64,000 bases of DNA from Arenibacter sp. P308M17 (lineage in GTDB: Bacteria; Bacteroidota; Bacteroidia; Flavobacteriales; Flavobacteriaceae), in the NCBI RefSeq assembly GCF_003426735.1, contig NZ_QVON01000002.1, positions 868,001-932,000 of the forward strand, read 5' to 3'. Position 1 is the stretch's first letter. Every line of letters begins with the position of its first letter. Of the stretch, positions 56,946-64,000 are shown in pieces. A program made the position numbers and the translations under genes. The notes beneath the pieces were generated by a model, which did not search any database, had not been told where the DNA came from, and saw only the letters and a program-made list of their open reading frames with translations.

Positions 56946-57803
56946 TCACATTAAACACCCTTTTAACATCCTATCGTTTCCATACATATCCTTTCCGAGT
57001 TCAATTTCGGAAAAATTATTGGCTTCCAGAAGTTGTTTCATTTCTTTGCCTAGATATTGGTTTATCTCAAAAAACAAGATCCCATTTTTCTTTAGATGGC
57101 CCAAGGCCAGGTGGGTTATTTTTTTATAAAAAATTAGAGGATCCCGATCGGGAACAAATAGGGCTAGTCCAGGTTCGTTGTCAACAACATTATTTTTCAT
57201 TTCCAATTTTTCCAATTCCCTTACATAGGGAGGATTGGATACAATTATATCAAATTTATCCTTAAGACCCTCAACAAATAAAATATCCCTTTCCAAAAAG
57301 ACGATGTCCACCCCATTATCCATTGCGTTCTGCCCCGCCACCTGCAATGCTTTTTTTGAAACATCTATGGCATACACTTGGGCATTGGGCAAATTTTTGG
57401 CAAGGGAGATGGCAATGCAACCACTTCCTGTACCGATATCCAAAATCCTTAACCCTTCCCGGGAACTTCTTTTTTGAACCTCCTTTAAAATCCAGTAAAC
57501 CAATTCCTCCGTCTCAGGCCGGGGTATTAAAACGTTTTCATTAACATGGAACACAAGTTCGCAAAAATGGGCCTTCCCCAGAATATACTGAATAGGGCGT
57601 TCCAATTTTAATTGGCTCAAGGCATAGAACAAGGGTTCCTCCTCCTCTTTGGGCACCATGAGCTTAGGTTGCATGGCCAGTACAAATCGCTCCAAACCCA
57701 AATAATGGTCAATTACCAAATAAAAAAAGCTATCCACCTCTTCTTTTGGAAAAATGGGATCCAGTTCTAAGTGATAGATGTCTTTAATCTCTTTTAACAG
57801 CAT
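56946..57803 (-). CDS. prmC: peptide chain release factor N5-glutamine methyltransferase
   Basis: 285 residues. It methylates the GGQ glutamine of release factors. The N-terminal helical domain (1-85) precedes the SAM domain with VLIPRPETEELVYWIL, motif I ILDIGTGSGCIAISLA and the glutamine-binding NPPY (190-193). The ATG is three bases after the stop of a small gene on the same strand. Confidence 0.95.
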   Translation of the reverse strand: MLLKEIKDIYHLELDPIFPKEEVDSFFYLVIDHYLGLERFVLAMQPKLMVPKEEEEPLFYALSQLKLERPIQYILGKAHFCELVFHVNENVLIPRPETEELVYWILKEVQKRSSREGLRILDIGTGSGCIAISLAKNLPNAQVYAIDVSKKALQVAGQNAMDNGVDIVFLERDILFVEGLKDKFDIIVSNPPYVRELEKLEMKNNVVDNEPGLALFVPDRDPLIFYKKITHLALGHLKKNGILFFEINQYLGKEMKQLLEANNFSEIELGKDMYGNDRMLKGCLM

Positions 57804-57806
57804 TCC

Positions 57807-57956
57807 TTAATTTTGCGCAAACATTTCATCCAAGGTCTTATCGGCATATGCGGTACCCACTTTAAGCACTCCAAGGTTCTCTAACGTTTTTCCTGTTAAC
57901 CTGGCAACATTCCCATTGTTCTTCGGATGAATTTCCCTTATGGCAATGACTAACAT
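57807..57956 (-). CDS. small basic protein of 49 residues upstream of prmC
   Basis: An ATG-to-TAA frame whose product reads MLVIAIREIHPKNNGNVARL, TGKTLENLGVLKVGTAYADK, TLDEMFAQN. The stop is three bases before the prmC ATG, the typical spacing of an operon. An in-frame TAG 15 bases upstream of the ATG fixes the start. The codon pattern and amino acid composition look real, and the shape (strand, charged loop, two helices) suggests a small folded or partner-bound protein. I do not recognise the family. It is divergent from ribD, 42 bases from its start. Confidence 0.6.
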   Translation of the reverse strand: MLVIAIREIHPKNNGNVARLTGKTLENLGVLKVGTAYADKTLDEMFAQN

Positions 57957-57998
57957 AGGATTACCAATAATCTACTTATATTGTTCTATTTTTACGGA

Positions 57999-59048
57999 GT
58001 GAAGATACACGAAAAATATATTTCAAGATGTATACAGCTCGCCAAAAATGGGCTGGGAACCACCTTTCCCAATCCCATGGTGGGCAGTGTAATTGTGCAT
58101 GGGGCCAAAATCATCGGAGAGGGCCATACCAGTCCCTATGGGGGTTCCCATGCCGAAGTAAATGCCATAAACTCCGTAAAGGACAAGCAGCTCTTAAAAA
58201 AGGCTACCTTGTACGTTACCCTGGAACCATGTTCCCATTATGGAAAGACACCTCCCTGCGCAGACCTGATCATTGAACATCAAATTCCCAATGTTGTAAT
58301 TGGATTATTGGATCCGCATGAAAAAGTGGCCGGCAAGGGCATTGAAAAATTAAAAGCGGCCGGCTGTAATGTTACCCTGGGTATCCTGGAAGCTGCATGT
58401 ATGGAACACCATAAACGATTCCTAACCGCCCATACCAAAAAAAGACCCTATATAATTTTGAAATGGGCAGAAACGGCAGACGGCTTCATAGCCCCAGACC
58501 AACTAAAAAGACTTAAGCATCCCGAACCATATTGGATCAGCAATACATATTCCCAACAACTTGTCCATAAATGGCGTAGCCAGGAACAAGCCATTTTGGT
58601 CGGAACCAATACCGTATTGGCAGACAACCCTAAATTGAACGTGCGCCATTGGAAAGGGCAGGATCCTATTAGGATTGTTCTGGACCGGGAGTTGAAAATA
58701 GGTCCCCAACACCATGTTATGGACGGAAGTGCAAAAACCATAGTCATCACCGCTCAAATACCTGAAAAAACACATCACGGAATTATATATGAGGTCATTG
58801 ATTTTGAAGCTAATTTGGCGGCCCAAATCTGCGCCATCCTTTATAAGCATCATATAATTAGTGTCATCATTGAAGGAGGTGCCAGAATACTTCAAAACTT
58901 CATAGACTCCCATTTATGGGACGAGGCCAGGATCTTTAAAGGTAAAAACCGTTTTGGGGAAGGCTTGGAATCTCCCAAGATACATGGTTACCTTCAAAGC
59001 GAAACGCAAATAGCATCGGACATACTAACACTCCTTAAACATGATTAA
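57999..59048 (+). CDS. ribD: bifunctional riboflavin biosynthesis deaminase/reductase RibD
   Basis: 349 residues from the GTG at 57999, which gives the usual N-terminus (KIHEKYISRCIQLAKNGLG); a TTG 18 bases earlier is open but unlikely. The deaminase zinc ligands are His51 in SHAEVNAI with Glu53, Cys78 in LEPCSHYGKTPPCADL and Cys87. The reductase domain (about 145-349) has RPYIILKWAETADGFIAP, AILVGTNTVLADNPKLNVR and IIEGGARILQNF. It performs two consecutive steps of riboflavin synthesis. No FMN riboswitch could fit in the 42-base divergent gap. The HAD gene overlaps its end by eight bases. Confidence 0.95.
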   Translation: MKIHEKYISRCIQLAKNGLGTTFPNPMVGSVIVHGAKIIGEGHTSPYGGSHAEVNAINSVKDKQLLKKATLYVTLEPCSHYGKTPPCADLIIEHQIPNVVIGLLDPHEKVAGKGIEKLKAAGCNVTLGILEAACMEHHKRFLTAHTKKRPYIILKWAETADGFIAPDQLKRLKHPEPYWISNTYSQQLVHKWRSQEQAILVGTNTVLADNPKLNVRHWKGQDPIRIVLDRELKIGPQHHVMDGSAKTIVITAQIPEKTHHGIIYEVIDFEANLAAQICAILYKHHIISVIIEGGARILQNFIDSHLWDEARIFKGKNRFGEGLESPKIHGYLQSETQIASDILTLLKHD

Positions 59049-59643
59049 AAACATTGTATTCGATTTTGGGGATATTTTTATCAATCTGGATAAACAGGTA
59101 ATTTTTAGAGCATTGCAAGATAAAGACATTCAAAAATTCTTGCCCAAATACCATAGCATTAACGCGGATTTTGAAGTTGGTAAAATTGGCCCTAAGGAAT
59201 TTGTGGAAAGACTACAGCCCGATTTTCCCCATCTTAGTCCCAAAGCCATTACCGATATTTGGAACTCCATGCTGTTGGATTTTCCGGAATACCGTCTAAG
59301 CTTTTTGGAAAACTTGGCAAAGGACGGCCAGTATAGATTATTCCTTCTTAGCAACACCAATGCCCTGCACATTCCACATGTCACCAAGATTATGGGTACT
59401 GGGAGTTTTGGACGATTTAAGAATTCGTTCGAGCAATTTTATTTATCCCACGAAATTCAATTGAGAAAACCGGACCTAGAAATATTCCAATTTGTTCTGG
59501 AGCAAAATAAATTGACTCCCCAGGAAACGCTTTTTATAGATGACACCAGTGAAAATACGGGGGCAGCCAAAAAATTGGGCATTAAAACCTGGAACCTAAT
59601 GGTTGGCAAGGAAGATGTGGTTCATTTGAAGGAAAGACTTTAG
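59041..59643 (+). CDS. HAD-family phosphatase (YihX-like)
   Basis: 200 residues. Motif I is FDFGDIFINLD, with the nucleophilic Asp8 followed two residues later by another residue than the usual Asp (D-F-G), as in YihX and haloacid-dehalogenase-like enzymes; motif II is LLSNTNALH, motif III the KPDLEIF lysine and motif IV FIDDTSENTGAAKKLG. It could be a sugar phosphatase. Overlaps ribD by eight bases and precedes the EamA transporter by two. A role in dephosphorylating the riboflavin intermediate, a step lacking a dedicated gene in many bacteria, is suggested only by position. Confidence 0.9.
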   Translation: MIKNIVFDFGDIFINLDKQVIFRALQDKDIQKFLPKYHSINADFEVGKIGPKEFVERLQPDFPHLSPKAITDIWNSMLLDFPEYRLSFLENLAKDGQYRLFLLSNTNALHIPHVTKIMGTGSFGRFKNSFEQFYLSHEIQLRKPDLEIFQFVLEQNKLTPQETLFIDDTSENTGAAKKLGIKTWNLMVGKEDVVHLKERL

Positions 59644-59645
59644 TT

Positions 59646-60509
59646 ATGTTGGATCTGGCATTAAGTATACTATTTTCCAGCCTGATCTTTGTGGTATTTA
59701 AATTGTTCGGCACCTATAAGGTACAAACGCTTTATGCCATCATCATCAATTACATGGTAGCCTCTGCCGTAGGAATGGCTTTTTACGAGAAAAAGATCGG
59801 GCTTTTACAAATTCCATCGAAACCTTGGTTTCTAGGCACTTTGGCTTTGGGTATATTGTTCATCCTTGTATTTAACCTTATGGCGGCCACTTCACAAAAA
59901 AGCGGAGTATCAGTAGCTTCCGTCGCTACTAAAATGTCCTTGGTAATACCTGTCCTTTTTGGTTTGCTGGTTTACAATGAAAAATTGGGAACCTTAAAAT
60001 CCGTTGGTATTCTATTGGCCTTGGCTGCCGTATACTTTGCCTCCGTAAAGGAAAAGGATATTCCCTTTAAGAAAAATAGCATTGTATTGCCCATCTTGGT
60101 CTTTATAGGTTCAGGGATAATCGATACCAGTATCAAGTATTTGGAGGAGACCTTGGTTCCCAAGGAGGAGTTTCCCTTATTTTCCGCGGTGGTCTTTGGT
60201 TCTGCCGCTGCTACAGGGGTAATCTTTATTGTGATCAAATCCTTTAAAAAGTGGTTGCCCCCCCATATACAGACCGTTCTTGGTGGAATTTGCCTGGGCA
60301 TTCTAAATTATTTTTCAATATTTTACCTATTGCGCGCACTGCAGCACGAAAGCTTGAATAGTGCATCCGTTTTCACCATTAATAATGTAGCCATAGTTAT
60401 GCTTTCTACCCTTTTGGGCATAGTACTGTTCCATGAACGTCCCAGCATCAAAAATTGGTTGGGAATTGCGTTGGCCATTATCAGCATTTTTCTAGTGGCT
60501 TTTTTTTAA
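59646..60509 (+). CDS. EamA/DMT-family transporter
   Basis: 287 residues with ten predicted membrane helices in two EamA halves: helices begin LDLALSILFSSLIFVVF, and the second half starts IVLPILVFIGSGIIDTSI. Late segments SVFTINNVAIVMLSTLLGIV and LFHERPSIKNWLGIALAI are typical of drug/metabolite transporters. The substrate cannot be deduced. It starts two bases after the HAD gene and is followed seven bases later by the IMPACT gene, so it belongs to the ribD transcription unit. Confidence 0.9.
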   Translation: MLDLALSILFSSLIFVVFKLFGTYKVQTLYAIIINYMVASAVGMAFYEKKIGLLQIPSKPWFLGTLALGILFILVFNLMAATSQKSGVSVASVATKMSLVIPVLFGLLVYNEKLGTLKSVGILLALAAVYFASVKEKDIPFKKNSIVLPILVFIGSGIIDTSIKYLEETLVPKEEFPLFSAVVFGSAAATGVIFIVIKSFKKWLPPHIQTVLGGICLGILNYFSIFYLLRALQHESLNSASVFTINNVAIVMLSTLLGIVLFHERPSIKNWLGIALAIISIFLVAFF

Positions 60510-60516
60510 TTTACCT

Positions 60517-61128
60517 ATGGAATTGGACGTTTACAAAACCTTGAAGGCACCTTCGGAAGAAATTTTGTTCAAAGAACGCAAGAGCAAGTTTTTTGGTTAC
60601 GCCTTTCCGATATCGCATGAGGACGAGGTAAAACCTATTATTGATGCACTTAGAAAACAACACCATACCGCCAACCATGTTTGTTATGCCTGGCAGTTAG
60701 GGGTTGAGGATGTCAATTACAGGGCCAATGACGATGGCGAGCCCAATAATTCTGCAGGAATGCCCATATATGGCCAAATACAGTCTTTTGGGATTACCAA
60801 CGTTCTAGTAGCCGTAGCCCGCATCTTTGGAGGCACAAAACTGGGGGTCGGCGGCCTGATATCCGCTTATAGGACAGCGGCCTATATGGCCCTGGATTCA
60901 GCGGAAATAATTGAAAAAACTTTGCGACAAAGGTATTTATTATGTTTTGAATATTCAGAAATGGATAAGGTTATGCGGATTTTAAAGCAACACCAAATGG
61001 ACATTATTAACCAAAAAATGGAAATGGACTGCACCATTGAAATATCCGTTAGAAAAAACGACGCCCTTTCTACCGAAAATATTTTTGCCAATTTGTATCC
61101 CGTAAGAATAAAAAAACTAAATGTCTAA
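60517..61128 (+). CDS. IMPACT/YigZ-family protein
   Basis: 203 residues, normal for YigZ. The UPF0029 signature is clear: KERKSKFFGYAFPI, HHTANHVCYAWQLG, NDDGEPNNSAGMPIYG and VLVAVARIFGGTKLGVGGLI. The C-terminal ferredoxin-like domain (about 135-203) contains MDKVMRILKQHQMDIINQKM. YigZ-type proteins may bind nucleic acid or act in translation control; the function is not established. Its last 12 bases overlap the convergent thioesterase gene. Confidence 0.93.
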   Translation: MELDVYKTLKAPSEEILFKERKSKFFGYAFPISHEDEVKPIIDALRKQHHTANHVCYAWQLGVEDVNYRANDDGEPNNSAGMPIYGQIQSFGITNVLVAVARIFGGTKLGVGGLISAYRTAAYMALDSAEIIEKTLRQRYLLCFEYSEMDKVMRILKQHQMDIINQKMEMDCTIEISVRKNDALSTENIFANLYPVRIKKLNV

Positions 61129-61515
61129 CTTATCAAGAATATAATCTGGACATTTTATTGGTTTGTTTAATTTCATATCCATAAATGCCAGAACGGTGTT
61201 TGCCTCTATCAATAATTCTTTGGACTCATTACGTATCTCATAGTCGAATTCTATTCTTACCATAGGCCGCTTTCGGAGGTAGGTCGTAACCGTTAAAAGA
61301 TCGTCATAAACGGCCGACTTCTTAAATAAAATATTTAAAGAGATCACAGGCAACATTATTCCGTTTTCCTCCATACTTTTATAGGAAATGCCCATAGACC
61401 TTAACCATTCTACCCGTCCCATCTCCAAATATTGTGCATAATTGCCATGATAAACTACGCCCATCTGATCTGTTTCCCCATACCTGACCCTAAAAGAAAA
61501 TTCATTAAAATTCAT
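61117..61515 (-). CDS. YbgC/4HBT-family acyl-CoA thioesterase
   Basis: 132 residues. Hotdog fold with the YbgC-type start FRVRYGETDQMGVVYHGNYA (about 8-27), where Asp in ETDQMG is the catalytic acid. Later RVEWLRSMGISYKSMEENG and YDYEIRNESKELLIEANTV-like segments complete the fold. It hydrolyses a short or medium acyl-CoA. It is convergent with the IMPACT gene (12 shared bases) and divergent from dnaA. Confidence 0.92.
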   Translation of the reverse strand: MNFNEFSFRVRYGETDQMGVVYHGNYAQYLEMGRVEWLRSMGISYKSMEENGIMLPVISLNILFKKSAVYDDLLTVTTYLRKRPMVRIEFDYEIRNESKELLIEANTVLAFMDMKLNKPIKCPDYILDKLDI

Positions 61516-61715
61516 ATTATTCCGTGTAAAACCTTTATATTTAAAAATGGAGAAATACCGTGGTACAACATGAGAAAAAAAAAGAGAAAATTCAACCTCT
61601 TTGGATTTTTTTTTTAGAATATTTGTTCACATATTTGCCCACTTGATAGTCCCATTTTACCTGGCCGAATATCATCCATAATTTACACTAACCAAAAAAA
61701 AAGAAAACTTTAAAA

Positions 61716-63140
61716 ATGAGTGTTACTGCAACGTCCGTATGGAACCATTGTTTGAGCTTTATAAAAGACAATATCCAACCGCAGGCATTCAAAACTTGGT
61801 TCGAACCAATTAAACCAGTCAAGCTTTCCGATAATGCCCTGAGCATTCAAGTTCCCAGTAAGTTTTTTTATGAATGGTTGGAAGAGCACTATGTTAAATT
61901 GCTAAAAGTAGCTCTCACCAAAGAATTGGGCGAGACCGCCAAATTGGTGTACATCATTAAAATGGAGAACACCTATGGCAATCGGGAGCCTTTTACCGAA
62001 AAAATACCTAGCTCCAATAGGTCCCATGTAGAACCGCAGGAATTGGACGTGGCCATAAAATCCAAAAATCCGGAATTAAAAAATCCATTTGTAATTCCCG
62101 GAATAAGGAACATAAAGATCGAATCCCAATTAAACCCTAGCTATAATTTCGATAATTTCTTGGAAGGAGACTCCAACAGACTGGCAAGATCCGCAGGTAT
62201 GGCCGTAGCCAACAAGCCCGGGGGAACCTCTTTTAACCCACTATTGGTGTTTGGCGGTGTTGGTTTGGGAAAAACACATTTGGCCCATGCCATAGGCGTG
62301 GAAATAAAGGATAAATACCCAGAAAGGACCGTATTGTATATCTCTGCTGAAAAATTTACCCAACAATATATTGAGTCGGTCAAGAAAAACACTAGAAACG
62401 ATTTTATTCATTTCTATCAGTTGATAGATGTGCTCATTATTGATGATGTGCAATTTTTATCCGGAAAATCAGGGACTCAGGACGTATTCTTCCATATTTT
62501 CAATCATTTGCACCAAAACGGCAAACAGGTAATACTAACGTCGGACAAAGCCCCAGTTGATATGCAGGACATAGAACAACGTTTGCTTTCGCGATTTAAA
62601 TGGGGTTTATCCGCAGAGCTCCAAACACCCGACTATGAAACGAGAATATCTATTTTAAAAAACAAATTGTATCGGGATGGGGTGGAAATGCCGGACGACA
62701 TTATAGATTATGTGGCCAAGCACATAAAAACTAATATCAGGGAATTGGAAGGAGCAATAATTTCATTGATCGCCCAGTCTTCCTTCAATAAAAAGGAAGT
62801 CACCTTGGAATTGGCCCAATTGGTAGTAGAAAAATTCGTGAAAAATACCAAAAGGGAAGTGTCCATAGATTATATCCAAAAGGTAGTTTCCGATTATTTT
62901 GAAATGGATGTGGCCACACTTCAATCAAAAACAAGAAAAAGACATATTGTACAGGCAAGGCAATTGGCCATGTTCTTTGCAAAAAAATTCACCAAAGCCT
63001 CATTGGCAAGTATCGGCTCCCAAATTGGAAAAAGAGACCACGCTACTGTGCTACATGCATGTAAGACTGTAGATAATCTTGCTGAGACCGACAAGCAGTT
63101 TCGAAAATACATAGACGACCTAACAAAAAAATTTTCTTAA
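61716..63140 (+). CDS. dnaA: chromosomal replication initiator protein DnaA
   Basis: 474 residues. Domain I (1-95) has SFIKDNIQPQAFKTWFEPIK, followed by a variable linker. Domain III is the AAA+ core with Walker A GGVGLGKT (180-187), Walker B VLIIDDVQFLSG and LLSRFKWGLSAE. Domain IV binds DnaA boxes: IGKRDHATVLHACKTVDNL (signature). It opens the origin of replication. The 200-base gap upstream contains long A and T tracts but no TTATCCACA box that I could find, so the origin is probably elsewhere. Confidence 0.98.
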   Translation: MSVTATSVWNHCLSFIKDNIQPQAFKTWFEPIKPVKLSDNALSIQVPSKFFYEWLEEHYVKLLKVALTKELGETAKLVYIIKMENTYGNREPFTEKIPSSNRSHVEPQELDVAIKSKNPELKNPFVIPGIRNIKIESQLNPSYNFDNFLEGDSNRLARSAGMAVANKPGGTSFNPLLVFGGVGLGKTHLAHAIGVEIKDKYPERTVLYISAEKFTQQYIESVKKNTRNDFIHFYQLIDVLIIDDVQFLSGKSGTQDVFFHIFNHLHQNGKQVILTSDKAPVDMQDIEQRLLSRFKWGLSAELQTPDYETRISILKNKLYRDGVEMPDDIIDYVAKHIKTNIRELEGAIISLIAQSSFNKKEVTLELAQLVVEKFVKNTKREVSIDYIQKVVSDYFEMDVATLQSKTRKRHIVQARQLAMFFAKKFTKASLASIGSQIGKRDHATVLHACKTVDNLAETDKQFRKYIDDLTKKFS

Positions 63141-63153
63141 TACCTCGATTGTC

Positions 63154-63612
63154 ATGGGAACCAAAGTCCTTATGGTCTGTTTGGGCAATATATGCAGGTC
63201 GCCGTTGGCAGAGGGAATTCTAAAAAGCAAATTGGACAGGGATACTATCCAGGTGGATTCTGCGGGTACCGCAAGTTATCATATTGGAAAAAAACCCGAT
63301 AACAGATCTATTTCGATAGCCAAAAAATATGGTATCGACATTAGCCAACAACAATGTAGGCAATTCACTACCAAGGATTTTAACGAATATGACCTTATTT
63401 ATGCCATGGACAACAGTAATTACGAAAACATTGTTGCCCTGGCAGGGAATAAAAACGATATTGCCAAGGTGAATTTATTGCTACATAGAGCAAATTTGAC
63501 CAACAAGGAAGTTCCGGACCCCTATTTTGGGGATGAGAATGGATTTGAGGAAATTTTTCATTTAATTGATTCCGCATGCAACCTTATAGTGCAGGACATA
63601 ATTCATAAATAA
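63154..63612 (+). CDS. low-molecular-weight protein-tyrosine phosphatase
   Basis: 152 residues. The catalytic loop VCLGNICRSPLAEG carries Cys9 and Arg15, and the general acid Asp is in VPDPYFGDENGFEE. Both lie at the canonical distance. Such enzymes dephosphorylate tyrosine kinases of polysaccharide export or other phosphoproteins. Starts 13 bases after dnaA and 10 bases before the methyltransferase gene, so the three could share a transcript. Confidence 0.95.
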   Translation: MGTKVLMVCLGNICRSPLAEGILKSKLDRDTIQVDSAGTASYHIGKKPDNRSISIAKKYGIDISQQQCRQFTTKDFNEYDLIYAMDNSNYENIVALAGNKNDIAKVNLLLHRANLTNKEVPDPYFGDENGFEEIFHLIDSACNLIVQDIIHK

Positions 63613-63622
63613 TCCAATCCCT

Positions 63623-64000
63623 ATGGAAGAGGTAATGGGCACTACTGGAAAATTATATTTAATCCCCACAACCTTGGGAGATAACGAGCCCCTGGAAGTG
63701 TTGCCAATATCCATTAAAAGGACCATTGAACAAATTGATCATTACATCGTTGAAAATGAAAAAACGGCCCGGCACTTTATTAAAAAGATAAGTTCCAAAA
63801 AGTCACAGCCGGGTTTACATATCAATATACTTAACAAGTTTACCGAACCGGAAATACTTCCTACTTTTTTAGATCCGTGTTTTGAGGGATATAACGTAGG
63901 CATAATATCGGAAGCCGGTTGCCCGGGAATTGCGGATCCCGGTGCGGATATCGTACGAATTGCCCACATCAAAGGGGTACAGGTAGTACCTTTGGTAGGC
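63623..64000 (+). CDS. RsmI-like SAM-dependent methyltransferase, partial
   Basis: The frame is open to the right edge of the window (126 residues seen). The start is the ATG at 63623; an alternative ATG at 63635 gives the shorter MGTTGKLYLIPTTLGD and is just as plausible. Visible family marks are LYLIPTTLGDNEPLEVLP, VENEKTARHFIKKI and GIISEAGCPGIADPGADIV, which belong to the tetrapyrrole methylase fold of the RsmI group. It probably methylates ribosomal RNA, but this branch (LPTTLGD type) is distinct from classical RsmI and may have another substrate. Confidence 0.88.
   Translation, partial: MEEVMGTTGKLYLIPTTLGDNEPLEVLPISIKRTIEQIDHYIVENEKTARHFIKKISSKKSQPGLHINILNKFTEPEILPTFLDPCFEGYNVGIISEAGCPGIADPGADIVRIAHIKGVQVVPLVG

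Noticed and set aside
61516-61715. Replication origin next to dnaA
   Set aside because: No cluster of DnaA boxes is visible; the single perfect TTATCCACA that I noticed (near 35563) is inside the rprX-like gene and isolated.

Overview
The window is chromosomal DNA from a marine-type member of the Flavobacteriaceae (Bacteroidota). The grounds are AT-rich intergenic DNA, many short lipoproteins, a PorP/SprF-type outer membrane protein, a YbbR/coaE/glycosyltransferase cluster, the dapA-bamD-rpoZ-coaBC-DUF4835-recN cluster, RprX/RprY-like regulators, and promoters of the Bacteroidota form (TTG, about 19 bases, TAnnTTTG) in place of the E. coli type. The species is not identifiable from the sequence alone. 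I saw no rRNA, tRNA, CRISPR array, prophage or transposase.

Layout. 1-8.4 kb: a cut-off fasciclin-domain protein, an unknown membrane protein, a YbiT-like ABC-F protein, a TlpA-like lipoprotein without active-site cysteines, a transaldolase-family aldolase, an SDR dehydrogenase, the SRP RNA with an ideal promoter, glutaminyl cyclase and a thioesterase. 8.4-13.9 kb: a signalling locus with a LytTR regulator whose receiver is degenerate, a small secreted protein built of four nearly identical 28-residue repeats, a TPR histidine kinase and its response regulator, then an orphan protein. 14-22 kb: glyA, fahA, a lipoprotein, a ytxJ-like protein, clpB and a TetR regulator. 22-26.6 kb: a structured intergenic element, a PorP/SprF-SPOR protein, a histidine phosphatase lipoprotein, a DUF6503-like protein, smpB and pcm.

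26.8-33.3 kb is a run of seven co-directional genes: Gfo/Idh oxidoreductase, 3-hydroxybutyryl-CoA dehydrogenase, YggS, a DnaQ-GIY-YIG nuclease fusion, a voltage-gated-type K+ channel with a zinc ribbon, miaA and gluconokinase. 33.4-46.2 kb is mostly minus-strand: rprXY, coaE-ybbR-glycosyltransferase, fabI, and the recN-to-DUF6913 cluster, which joins cofactor synthesis, outer membrane assembly and the RNA polymerase omega subunit. 46.2-52.1 kb: a 5'-nucleotidase split over two genes, fdhD with an FdhF/YdeP molybdenum enzyme, and a NIPSNAP protein. 52.2-57.9 kb (minus): a sugar-acid type operon (GntP permease, FAH-family hydrolase, 101-residue protein), ligA, prmC and a previously unlisted 49-codon gene. 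58-64 kb (plus): ribD, a HAD phosphatase, an EamA transporter, an IMPACT protein, a thioesterase (minus), dnaA, a low-molecular-weight tyrosine phosphatase and a cut-off RsmI-like methyltransferase.

Most of the window is core genome. The most unusual parts are the repeat-peptide signalling locus at 8.8-13 kb and two kinds of hairpin-forming intergenic element: a dispersed palindromic repeat at 18.05 kb with a half copy at 33.3 kb, and an inverted-repeat-bounded element at 22.1 kb.
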